From assembly GCF_024166365.1 (NCBI RefSeq), contig NC_064838.1, positions 76,586,001 through 76,650,000 of the forward strand: a stretch of DNA of 64,000 bases, written 5' to 3'. The notes under the pieces are model-generated. The model ran no database searches. It was not told where the DNA came from and saw only the letters and a list, made by a program, of their open reading frames with translations. Every line of letters begins with the position of its first letter. Within the stretch, counting starts at the first letter, position 1. Shown one piece after another: positions 11,010-21,752 of this stretch. The translations under genes and the position numbers were made by a program. The stretch is from Elephas maximus indicus. Taxonomy: Eukaryota; Chordata; Mammalia; Proboscidea; Elephantidae.

Positions 11010-11939
11010 ATGGAAAAGAGGAATAACGTCACCGTGTTTATTTTGTTGGGCCTTTCCCAAAACAAGAGCATTGCAATTTTCTGCTTTGTATTATTCTAAT
11101 TTTGTTACATTGCTATTTGGATAGGAAACTTACTCATAATGATTTCTGTCACGTGCAGTCAGCTAATTGACCAACCTATGTATTTCTTTCTTAATTTCCT
11201 TTCTCTCTCCGACCTTTGCTACACATCTACAGTGATACCCGAACTGATGACTGACTTGCTGACAGAAAGGAAGACCATTTCTTGTAACAGCTGCATGACA
11301 CAGCTCTTTACCACACATTTCTTTGCAGGTATTGAGACCTTCATTCTCACAACGATGGCCTATGACCACTATGTGGCCATCTGTAAGCCCCTGCACTATA
11401 CTATCATCATGAGCAGGCAGAGGTGTAACACAATTGCCATAACTTGTTGTACTGGGGGATTTATACACTCTGCCAGTCAGTTTCTTCTCACTGTCTACTT
11501 ACCCTTCTGTGGCCCCAATGAGATAGATCACTATTTCTGTGATGTGTATCCTTTGCTGAAACTGGCTTGCACCAATACACACAAAATCAGTCTACTGGTA
11601 ATCGTCAATTCAGGTCTGATTGCTTTGGTGACCTTCATGATTTTGATGGTGTCTTATGTTCCGATATTATATACCATCAGGGCTTACCCTGCTGAAAGCT
11701 GTACCAAAGCTCTTTCAACTTGCAGTTCTCACATAACAGTTGTAGTCCTGTTCTTTGTGCCTATCCTCTTCATTTACATTAGACCAGCTGTAACTTTTCC
11801 AGAAGAGAAAGTGCTTGCCCTTTTCTATACCATCATTGCTCCCATGTTCAACCCTCTGATCTACATGCTGAGAAATACGGAGATGAAGAATGTCATGAAG
11901 AAGATGTGGTACTATCAATTGTTTTTGGAACGAAAGTAG
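11010..11939 (+). pseudogene. OR4P4-like: OR4P4-like olfactory receptor pseudogene, one premature stop
   Basis: Odorant receptor, OR family 4, closest in memory to human OR4P4. The start ATG gives [20 protein letters not shown]. Codon 30 is TAA at 11097-11099, where the sister copies have TTA (Leu) in TM1. From the next codon onward the frame stays open to the TAG at 11937-11939. Motifs seen are [49 protein letters not shown] in the second outer loop, [10 protein letters not shown] and [15 protein letters not shown] is DHY. Apart from the stop and DHY it looks whole, so it may be a recent loss, or the allele could vary between individuals. It belongs to the same subset as the copies at 37850 and 59089. 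Confidence 0.9.
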
Positions 11940-12282
11940 TTTATGTGAAAGGCATTTTGAATTTCACTTTAGAGGTCAATAACGACTCTTAAAATTGATG
12001 TAGAATGATATACAGAATGTACACAAAAGCATGCAAAAGACAACCATAGGTCAGAGCTCAATATCTTTAGCATGTTCCCAGACCTCCTCCTGTTTGGAAA
12101 ATTTTGATATATTTTTTGCACTCATTTTTACTCTATTCTCCTCATATGCCTGCCTCAGGTTCTCCATCTTTGACATTTTATTTTATGTTATAATGAAGAC
12201 CCTTCACCCTTTCTCTTGATTTTTCATCTCACTTTACTGTACTGTACCTGTTGCAGTGACGTTAAAAGATATTGTAGAAGTA

Positions 12283-12374
12283 CCACATAGGGTTTCCAAG
12301 ACAGCTGGTGGATTCCAAATGCCGACCTTTTGGTTAGCAGCCACTCTCTTAACCACTGAGCCACCAAGGCTTTA
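12283..12374 (-). repeat. AfroSINE head fragment, minus strand
   Basis: Reverse-oriented SINE with head at right ('gagccaccaaggcttta') and only part of the body. Sister units show no clear counterpart, so it may be specific to unit 1. Confidence 0.7.
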
Positions 12375-12949
12375 ATCTTTATAGAATAAGTTTCTCTTCT
12401 TCTTAGAATGAGAAAGAATAAAATAATCTCATCCTAGCAAGCCCTTATTGACAGAAAGCAGGAGCTACCTGCTGGAGGAAAAATATATTTTTCATACTGC
12501 CATTCCACCATCACAGAGCAGAGGATAGGAGGGTAGATTTTTCCGTTGAGTCCAACAGGTAAATTAGTAAACACTTAAGACCTTAATCACTCAGCCTTCG
12601 TGAACATAATTGAATACACTTAAAGTGAACAGAAACTAAAGCAGGGACAGCTTTCTGCTTTCCCTGGAAAAGATGCTTCTGCAAACAAAGGTGTCCCCGT
12701 CCTCTCCGCTCTAGAGAAAGGCACAGAGTCTCAGCAGCCTTCGCGGAGATGTCGAGACCCAGTCAACTTCGATGTCAGTTGAGTTCAGTTTATGATCTGA
12801 TCTGAATACTCTGTAACACAAAGATTAGATTGTAAAATTTATACCAAACAACAACAGCAAAAAAATACATGAAATAAAAACAAGAGGAAAGAAGAAAGGA
12901 AAAATAACAAATAAATATATAATAAATATGAAATACAAATAAACGTATA

Positions 12950-13040
12950 GTTGCACAGCACTGGTGAATATACTAAATACATCTAATTTGCATGGTAATA
13001 TGGTTAGTTTTGTTAATTGAATTTCATCTCACTTTAAAAA
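12950..13040 (+). repeat. Probable L1 3' end remnant
   Basis: 'tgaatatactaaatacatct' then 'ggttagttttgttaattgaa' then 'tttcatctcactttaaaaaa' follows the usual 3' end of older mammalian L1s. Counterparts are at about 39585-39675 and 61015-61095. Confidence 0.5.
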
Positions 13041-13584
13041 AAAAATCCCAGCACCTCACCTGTTGTGCATTGCATCTCTGTTAACACACACAAGGTGCTC
13101 TGTTCAGTTCCTCGGATGTGTAACGCAGATGTGAGAGGGTTTAGGGCTGTGGTTACAATGCTGGCCAATGGAAACTGGAACCAGTGGGGAATTCTCTCTC
13201 CCTCTTTCAAATTGGAAAGTCTGACACACAATATTTCATACGGCTTTCTGGGAAGATAATCCAGTGCATGGAAGAAATACTAGTTTTTGATGCCGGTGAC
13301 CACTTAGATAATTCATATTCTTATTTTCCCTGCCTTATTTCCATTTTACCTCAGTCATGACTTGTAGCCAATAAAGTTTTTCTCAGTCTCTGTTTTCTAG
13401 GAAACCCAGGTTAAGATACCTGGTATCAGAACTGTCCCTAGAAAGCAGATTCTCATGAAAGAATTTTAGTTTTAGGTTTTATAGAAGTTTGAGAGCATAG
13501 GGTAGGAAATACTTGTAGAAAGGGGTGATTGCAGCCATTGTTTAAATATAGAGAAAACGATTGGAAGGAAATATACCAGAATGA

Positions 13585-13736
13585 TAACATGACTCTGTAT
13601 ACATAAACACATGAATATGAAGAAAGCAAAAATACAACTGGATTGATAAACAGTATTGTGATAAATAAGGAAGAAATTGAACTTGTCAATGATTTCAGTC
13701 TCCTTGGATGAAAAATCAGTGTACATGGAAGCCAAA
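13585..13736 (+). repeat. Old RTE LINE fragment, first part (unit 1)
   Basis: RTE sequence from the 3' part of the reverse transcriptase frame, up to 'gtacatggaagcc'. The element resumes at 17398 with 'ggcagcagtcaagaaatc', so everything between is inserted material. The same split occurs in units 2 and 3. Confidence 0.75.
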
Positions 13737-13917
13737 ATCAAACGCCAAACTTGTTGTTACTAAGTCGTTTCTGACTCTTGGGGAACTGAAGGATTGCTGA
13801 ATAGAATTATGGTCCATAAAATTTTCAAGGCTATGAGCTTTCAGAAGCAGATCACTAGGCTTGTGTTTCAACGGGTCTCTGGGTGGGTTCAATCGCCAAA
13901 ATTTCCATTGGTAGTGT
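13737..13917 (-). repeat. AfroSINE inside the old RTE, tail part
   Basis: Reverse-oriented SINE tail and body inserted into the old RTE. Its head ('gtgccacccaggagctcc') is at 17363-17397, separated by an LTR that landed inside the SINE. Target repeats of the form catggaagc flank the SINE and are best seen in unit 3 (61800 and 62508). Confidence 0.75.
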
Positions 13918-14187
13918 TGAAGAGGAAAATTAATAACAGACATTTTACTTTGATTTCAAGGTTTTTGTTATCCATGAAACTACATATTTACCATAAAAAA
14001 GCCTGCCAGAAATTGCTCTACAGCAATGTAAATTTGTCTTATCCTGCTAGAAAGGAATAGTCAACAAACTGTTACCTTCTGATATAAACCTCAATATATC
14101 TCTTGGCTGCAGGTGGGTAGAAAGTGAAATTATTAGCAACTAGGCAGAATTAAACTGATATCAGTTGATCTAAGTAGAAGTGGAAGA
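13918..14187 (+). mobile_element. Solo LTR fossil, left part (unit 1)
   Basis: Left part of a solo LTR (start 'tgaagaggaaaatta') that sits inside the SINE and is itself interrupted by an RTE LINE at 14188-17310. A short right remnant is at 17311-17362. Complete versions are at 61990-62474 and about 40599-41127. It is an old retroviral fossil without coding parts, family not identified. Confidence 0.5.
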
Positions 14188-17100
14188 CAGGGTTACCCAT
14201 GGGAGACAGATTTCAGCAGAGTTTCCAGGCTATGACAGGCTAGGAAGAAGAATCTGGAGGTCTATTTATGAAAAAACTGACGAGTTAAAACCTTATAAAT
14301 AGCAGTGGAACATTGGTATAGTGTCAGAAGATGCGCCCCTCTGGTTGGAAGGCACTCAAAATACGACTTTTGAAGAGCTATCTACTCAAAGTAGAGTAAA
14401 CCTTAATGAAGTGGATGGAGTAAAGCTTTTGTAACATTGTTTTCTGATGTGGGACAACTCAAATTAAGAAGAAACAGCTGAAAGTATCCATTTATAATCA
14501 GAACATGGAATATATGAAGTATGAGTCTAGGAAATTTGGAAGTCATCAAAAATGAAAAGAAACACACATAAATATCGATACCTTAGGAATTAGTGAATTG
14601 AAATGATGAGTATTGGCTTTTTTGAATCAGACAATCTTAGGGTCTACTATGCTGGGAATGACAACTTGAAGAGGAAGGGCATTGCATTCATCATCAAAAA
14701 GAACATTTCAAGATCTATCCTGAAGTATAAAGCTGTCAGTGATAGGATATTATCCATACTTCTACAAAGAATTGCAGTTAATACAACTGTTATTCAAGTT
14801 TATTCACCAACCACTAATGTCAAAGATGAGAAAATTGAAGATTTTGCCAACTTCTACAGTCTGAAATTGATCAAACATGCAATCAAGATGCATCGATAAC
14901 TACAGTTGATGGGAATGCACAAGTTGGAAACAAAGAAGAAGGTTCTATTGTTGGAAAATATAGTCTTGATGCTAGAAATAATGCCAGAAATCTCGTGATA
15001 GAATTTTGCAAAAACAACTTCTTTATTGCAAATACCTTTTATGAACAACATAAGTGGCACTTATACATGTAGATCTTGCAGGTGGAATACACAGGAATCA
15101 AATCGACTACATCTGGAAAGAGACAATGGAGAAACTCAACATCATCAGTCAGAACAAGGACAGAGGCTGACTGTGGAACAATCGATTGTTCACATGCAAG
15201 TTCAAGTTGAATCTGAAGGAAATTAAAGCAAGTCCACAAGAGCCAAAATATTTCCTTGAATACATCCCACGTGAATTTGGAACCCATCTCAAGAATAGAT
15301 TTGACCCATTGAACACTAACTACCGAAGGCCAGGGGATTTGTAAGGTGGCAACAAAGACATTATACAAGAAGAAAGAAAAAGGTCATTAAAAAATCAGGA
15401 AAGAAAGAAAAGACCAAATGGATGCCAAAAGAAGACTCTGAAACTTGCACTTGAATTTACAGTAGTTTTTTTTTTTTTTAAAGCAAATGGAAAAAATAAT
15501 GACGTAAAAGAGCTGAACAGAAGATTCCAAAGGGTGACTCAAAAAAACAAAATAAAATATTATAATGGAATTTGCAAAGACCTAGATTTAGAAAAACACA
15601 AGGGAAGAACATGCTTAGCATTTGTCAAGCTGAAAAAAAACTGAAGAAAAAATTCAAGCCTCATGTTGCAATTTTGAAGGATTCTATAGACTAAATATTG
15701 AATGACCCAGGAAGCATCAAAAGAAGATGGAGGGAACACAGAGTAGCTGTACCAAAAAGAATTGATAGATGTTCAAACATTGCAGAAGGCAGCATATGAT
15801 CAAGATCCCATGGTACTGAAGGAAGAATTCTAAGGTGCACTGAAGGGAATGGGGAAAAACAAGGCTTCAGGAATTGACAGAATACCAATTGATATGTTTC
15901 AACAAAGAGATGAAATGCTGGAGGCGCTCCTAGACAACTGAAAGGAAGAGATACGTATTTCTGTCCATTCCAAAGAAAACTGATCCAGTAGAATGTGGAA
16001 ATAATTGAGTAATATCATTAATGCTAGTTTTTTTTTTTTTTTTATCATTAATGCAACATGCAAGTAAAATTTTGCTGAAGATCATTCAAAAGTGGTTGCA
16101 GCAATACCTCCACAGGGAACTGCAAGAAACTCAAGCCGGTTCCAGAAGATGACATGAAACTAGGAATATCATGCTGTTGTCAGATGGATATTGACTGAAA
16201 ACGGAGAATACCAGAAAGATGTTTACCTGTGTTTTATTGACTATGCAAAGGCATCCAACTGTGTGGATCAAAACAAATTATGGATAGCATTTGGAAGAAT
16301 GGGAATTCCAGAACACTTAATAGTATTCATGTGCAATCTACACATAGACCAAGAGGCAGTTGTTCTAAGAAAACAAGGTGATACTGCATGGTTTAGAGTC
16401 AGGAAAGGTGTGTGTCAGGGTTGTATTCTTTCACCATACCTATTCAAACTTTATGCTGAGCAAATAATTGGAGAAAATGGACTATACGAAGAAAATCATG
16501 GTTTCAGGATTGGTGAATACTCATTACCAACCTGTGATATGCAGATGACATTACTTTACTTGCTAAAAGTGAAGATAATTTGAAGCACCTACTGATGAAG
16601 ATTAAAGACTATAGCCTTCAGTATGGATTACATGTTAACATAAATAAAACAAAGATCCTCACAACTGGACCAATAAGCAACATCATGATAAAAGGAAAAA
16701 AAAAGGTTACAGTTGTCAAGGATTTCATTATACTTGGATCCGTAACCAACACTCACAAAGCAGCAGTTGAGAAACCAAACAGCATATTACATTGGGCAAA
16801 TTTGCTACAAAAGACCTCTGTAAAGTGTTAAAAAGCAAAGATTCCATTTTGAGGAGTAAGGTGCACCTGACCCAAGACATGGTGTTTCAACATCCACATG
16901 TGCCTGCAAAAGCTGGACGATGAATAAGGAAGACTGAAGAATGGATGCCTTTGAATTATGGTGTTTGGGAAGAATATAAAATGGACTGCCAGAAGAAGGA
17001 ACAAGACTGTCTTGGAAGAAGTACGGTTAGAGTGCTTCATGGAAGAGAGGATGGCAAGACTTCCTCTCACATATATTGGACATATCATCAGGAGGGAAGA

Positions 17101-17310
17101 CTGCCTGCAGAAGGACATCATGCTTTGTAAAGCAGAAGGTCAGTGAAAGAGGAAGGACCTCCATGAGATGGATTGATAGAATAGCTGCAACAGTTGGCTC
17201 AGTCATAGCAACGACTGTGAGGATGGCAATGATCCAGGCAGTGTTTCCTTCTGTTGGACATAGCATGTCTATGAGTTGGAACTGACTTGATGGCATCGAA
17301 CAACAACAGC
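14188..17310 (+). mobile_element. RTE/BovB-like LINE, nearly full length, decayed
   Basis: Plus-strand RTE LINE of about 3.1 kb, missing about 100 bp of its 5' leader ('gggttacccatgggagac' onward). It encodes the usual single protein: an endonuclease at about 14490-15350 (NIDTLGISELK-type region, then IQVYSPTTNVK) and a reverse transcriptase at about 15880-16830 with FIDYAKASNCVDQNKLW (motif A) and CQGCILSPYLFKLYAE (motif B) in an open frame at 16191-16583. Many stops and frame changes break it. T-rich runs at 15464 and 16027 are later insertions. The 3' end 'gacttgatggcatcgaaca' is the tail shared with the SINEs. It lies in the solo LTR of unit 1 only. Confidence 0.9.
16012..16054. repeat. 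TAG plus T16 insert with 11-bp target repeat
   Basis: Inside the RTE the sequence atcattaatgc occurs on both sides of a 'tag' followed by 16 T. The RTE consensus has only one copy of that target. It looks like a retrotransposition event that left almost only a poly(A) tail, in minus orientation. Confidence 0.65.
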
Positions 17311-17362
17311 TCAGAATAAACCTTATGTTCAAATTTCAGTGCATTTTGATTATTTTTAAAAA

Positions 17363-17397
17363 TAGTCAAAAGTTTAACAATTTGTGCCACCCAGGAG
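17363..17397 (-). repeat. AfroSINE head part (continues 13737-13917)
   Basis: Head of the reverse-oriented SINE ('aacaatttgtgccacccagg') followed by the target repeat 'ccatgg' and the resumed RTE. Confidence 0.7.
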
Positions 17398-17945
17398 CTC
17401 CATGGCGGCAGCAGTCAAGAAATCAATGATGTATTGAGATGGGCAAATCAGTCACAAAAGATCTTTTTAAAGTAGTAAAAAGCAAAAATATTATTTTGGT
17501 AACTAACGTATGCCTGAACCTATCCATGGTCTTTTCAATTGCCTCACGTGCATGAGAAAGCTGGATAATGAAAAAGAAAGAAAGAAGAAATGTTGATGTG
17601 TTTGAGTTGTGGTTTTGGTGAGGCCTATTGAACATTTTATTGAACATCCAGTGGACTTCAAACAAAACAGTGTAGGAAGAAATGCAAGTAGAATGCTTCT
17701 TAGAAGCAAGGGTGAGGAACCTTTGTCTTGCTTACTCTGGACACGTTATCAGGAAAGACCAATCGTTAGAAAAGTGCATCAAGTTTGGTAGAGCGTCAGT
17801 GAAAAGTAAGGGAACACTCAATGAGATGAATTGACACAATAGCCACAACATTGGTCTCAAACATGCTAATCAATATGAAGATCATTTCATTCTGTTATAC
17901 TAATAAAGTTGCCAAGAGTAGGAGTTGACCAGATGTCAACTAATA
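17398..17945 (+). repeat. Old RTE LINE fragment, second part (unit 1)
   Basis: 3' part of the old RTE that began at 13585, from 'cggcagcagtcaagaaatc' to 'gttgaccagatgtcaact'. It is strongly diverged. Counterparts are at 41166-41895 and 62506-63185. Confidence 0.75.
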
Positions 17946-18139
17946 AAACTATATATATCAAAAAAAACTGTATATATACATATATATGTGTGTGTGTACA
18001 TATATATGAATGATTATATAACTGTGTGTATTATAAAAAATGTTAAAATAAAAAAATAGACGCTTAAGAAAAAAATCTATGAAAATACAAAATAAGCATA
18101 AAAAATGTTACAATATTTGGGGTAGCATGTTTTCCTCTA
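17946..18139. repeat. AT/GT simple repeats and flank
   Basis: TA-rich and (GT)n simple sequence (17950-18012) followed by AT-rich unique sequence that matches 42560-42655 and 63235-63280 in the other units. Confidence 0.6.
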
Positions 18140-18502
18140 TGCTGTTGTTCTCTTTCAGTGACCACAAGTCGATTCAGACTCATAGCAACCCTATGTACAA
18201 GAGAACGACATCCGTCCTGTGCCATCCTCATGATCTTTGTTATGCTTGAGCCCATTGTTGCAGCCTCTATGTCAATCCATCTATTTGAGGGTCTTCCTCT
18301 TTTTCACTGTCCCTCCACTTTACAAAGCATGATGTCCTCCACCAGGGACTGATCAATCCTGATAACATCTCCAAATATGTGAGACAAAGTCTCTCCGTTC
18401 TTGCTTCTAAGGAGCATTCTGGCTATATGTCATGCAAGACAGATTTGTGCATTCTTTTGGAAGTCCATGATACATTCAATACTCTTCATCAACACCATGT
18501 TT
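18140..18502 (-). mobile_element. Older RTE LINE, 3' part, split by a younger RTE
   Basis: 3' end of a minus-strand RTE LINE, read from 'ccacaagtcgattcagact' at the left. It runs into the target repeat acaccatgttt at 18492-18502, where a younger RTE interrupts it, and resumes at 21753. The combined old element is 5'-truncated in the endonuclease region near 24580. Confidence 0.9.
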
Positions 18503-21500
18503 GTTGTTGTTGTTGTCGTTAGGTGCTGTCGAGTCGGTTCTGACTCATAGCGACCCTATGCACAACAGAACGAAACACTGCCCAGTCCTGCGCTATCCTT
18601 ACAATCGTTGTTATGCTTCGGCTCATTGTTGCAGCCACTGTGTCAATCCACCTCGTTGAGGGTCTTCCTCTTTTCCACTGACCCTGTACTCTGCCAAGCA
18701 TGATGTGTCCTTCTCCAGGGACTGATGCCTCTGACAACATGTCCAAAGTATGTAAGACGCAGTCTTGCCATCCTTGCTTCTAAGGAGAATTCTGGTTGCA
18801 CTTCTTCCAAGACAGATTTGTTCATTCTTTTGGCAGTCCATGGTGTATTCAATATTCTTCACCAACACCACAGTTCAAAGGAGTCGACTCTTCCTCGGTC
18901 TTCCTTACTCATCGTCCAGCTTCCACATGCATATGATGTGATTGAAAATACCATAGCTTGGGTCAGGCGCACCTTAGTCTTCAGGGTGACATCTTTGCTC
19001 TTCAACACTTTGAAGAGGTCCTTTGCAGCAGATTTGCCCAATGCAATGCATCTTTTGATTTCTTGACTGCTGCTTCCATGGCTGTTGATTGTGGATCCAA
19101 GTAAAATGAAATCCTTGACAACTTCATTATTTTCTCCATTTATCATGATATCGCTCATTGGACTAGTTGTGAGGATTTTTATTTTCTTTATGTTGAGGTA
19201 TAATCCGTACTGAAGGCTGTGGTCTTTGATCTTGATTAGTAAGTGCTTCAAGTCCTCTTCACTTTCAGCAAGCAAGGTTGTGTCTTCTGCATAATGCAGG
19301 TTGTTAATGAGTCTTCCTCCAATCTTGATGCCCCACATTCTTCTTCATATAGTCCAGCTTCTCGGATTATTTGTTCAGCATACAGATTAAATAGGTATGG
19401 TGAAAGAATACAACCCTGACGCACATCTTTCCTGACTTTAAACCAATCAGTATCCCCTTGTTCTCTCTGAGCAACTGCCTCTTGATCTATGAAAAGGTTC
19501 CTCAGGAGCACAATTAAGTACTCTGGAATTCCCATTCTTTGCAGTGCTATCCATAGTTTGTTATGATCCACGCAGTCAAATGCCTTTGCATAATCAATAA
19601 AACCCAGGTAAACATCCTTCTGGTATTCTCTGCTTCCAGCCACGATCCATCTGACATCAGCAATGATATCCCTGGTTCCACGTCCTCTTCTCAAACAGGC
19701 CTGAATTTCTGGCAGTTCCCTGTTGATATACTGCTGCAGCCGTTTTTGAATGATCTTCAGCAAAATTTTGCTTGGGTGTGATATTAATGATATCGTTCTA
19801 TAATTTCCACATTTGGTTGGATCACCTTTCTTGGGAATAGGCATAAATATGGATCTCTTCCAGTCAGTTGGCAAGGAAGCTGTCTTCCATATTTCTTGGC
19901 ATAGGCAAATGAACACCTCCAGTGCTGCATCTGTTTGTTGAAACATCTCAATTGATATTCCATCAATTCCTGGTGCCTTGTTTTTCGCCAATGCCTCCGG
20001 AGCAGCTTGGACTTCTTCCTTCAGTACCATTGGTTCCTGATCATATGCCACCTCTTGAAATGGTTGAATATTGACTAATTCTTTTTGGTATAATGACTCT
20101 GTGTATTCCGTCCACCTTCTTTTGATGCTTCCTGCATCATTTAATATTTTTCCCGTGGAAACCTTCACTATTGCAACTCAAAGCTTGAATTTTTTCTTCA
20201 GTTCTTTCAGCTTGAGAAATGCTGAGTGTGTTCTTCCCTTTTGGTTTTCCATCTCCAGCTGTTTGCACGTGTCATTACAATACTTTATTTTGTCTTCTTG
20301 AGAGGCCCTTTGAAATCTTCTGTTCAGTTCTTTTACTTCATCAATTCTTCCTTTTGCTTTAGCTGCTCGACGCTCAAGAGCAAGTTTCAGAGTCTCCTCC
20401 TCTGACATCCATCTTGGTCTTTTCTTTCTTTCCTGTCTCTTCAGTGACCTTTTGCTTTCTTCATGGATGATGTCCTTGACGTCATTCCACAACTCATCTG
20501 GTCTGTGGTCACTAGTGTTCAATGCATCAAATCTATTCTTGAGATGGTCTCTAAATTCAGGTTGGATATACTCAAGGTCATATTTTGGCTCTTGTGAACT
20601 TGCTCTGATTTTCTTCAGTTTCAGCTTGAACCTGCATATGAGCAATTGATGATCTGTTCCACAGTTGGCCTCTGGCCTTGTTCTGACTGATGATATTGAG
20701 CTTTTCCATTGTCTCTTTCTACAGATGTAGTCAATTTGATTTCTGTGTGCATTATCTGGGGAGGTCCATGTGTATAAATAAAAAATCCGTTTATGTTGGT
20801 GAAAGAAGGTATTTGCAATGAAGAAGTGGTTGATCTTGCAAAATTCTATCATTCGATCTCCAGAATTGTTTCTATCACCAAGGCCATATTTTCCAACTAC
20901 TGATCCTTCTTCTTTGTTTCCAACTTTTGCATTCCAATCGCCAGTAATTATCAATGCATCTTGATTGCACGTTTGATCAATTTCAGACTGCAGGAGCTGA
21001 TAAAAATCTTCTATTTCTTCATCTTTGGCCCTAGTGGTTGGTGCGTAAATTTGAATAATAGTCATATTAACTGGTCTTCCTTGTAGTCGTATGCATATTG
21101 TCCTATCACTGACAGCATTGTACTTCAGGATAGATCTTGAAACGCTTTTTTTGACAATGAATGCAACACCATTCCTCTTCGAGTTGTCATTCCCAGCATA
21201 GTAGACTGTATGAATGCCCTATTCAAAATGGCCAATACTAGTCCCTTTCAGCTCTCTAATGCCTAGGATATCGATGTTTATGTGTTCCATTTCATTTTTG
21301 ATGATTTCCAGTTTTCCTAGATTCATACTTTGTACATTCCAGGTTCCAATTATTAATGGATGTTTGGAGCTGTTTCTTCTCATTTTGAGTCTTGCCACAT
21401 CAGCAAATGAAGGTCCTGAAAGCTTTTCTCCATCCATGTCATTAAGTTCGCTCTACTTTGAGGAGGCAGCTCTTCCCCAGTCATCTTTTGAGTGCCTTCC

Positions 21501-21752
21501 CACCTGGGAGGCTCATCTTCCAGCACTATATCAGACAATGTTCCATTGCTATTCATAAGGTTTTCACTGGCTAATGCTTTTCAGAAGTAGACTGCTGGGT
21601 CCTTCTTCCTACTCTGTCTTAGTCTGAAAGCTCAGCTGAAACCTGTCCTCCATGGGTGACTCTGCTGGTATCTGAATACCAGTGGCATAGCTTCCAGCAT
21701 CACAGCGACACATAAGCCTCCACAGAATGACAAACTGACAAACACATGGGGG
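18503..21752 (-). mobile_element. Young RTE/BovB-like LINE, full length, minus strand
   Basis: A 3250-bp RTE LINE with an exact 11-bp target repeat acaccatgttt (18492-18502 and 21753-21763). The 5' leader is near 21750 and the (GTT)n tail at 18503. The protein is in long open stretches. 21219-21437 covers the start of the endonuclease (IIGTWNVQSMNLGKLEI). 20178-21065 covers the rest of the endonuclease with IQIYAPTT, GDWNAKVGN and GTDHQLL intact. 19248-20168 covers the reverse transcriptase with APGIDGISIEMF, FIDYAKAFDCVDHNKLW and RQGCILSPYLFNLYAE. 18859-19338 holds motif C as YAED instead of YADD. ELKW in the endonuclease is ELKG. At least three frame breaks are present, so it is not active as it stands, but it is the least decayed LINE here. 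Confidence 0.93.

Larger units (their letters stand above)
11940..13584. repeat. Segmental duplication, OR 3' flank copy 1
   Basis: Non-coding flank repeated at 38779-40284 and 60018-61679. It holds a 3'-truncated SINE (12283-12374), a likely L1 3' end (about 12950-13035) and an unrecognised stretch (13050-13440) with 'ggaaacccaggttaagatac' that is conserved in all three copies. No coding region is supported. Confidence 0.75.

Noticed and set aside
11163-11918. Reverse-strand frames opposite the ORs
   Set aside because: They are shadows of the receptor coding sequence and recur opposite every OR copy.
19248-21437. Reverse transcriptase and endonuclease frames as host genes
   Set aside because: They belong to an RTE LINE with clear ends and target repeats.
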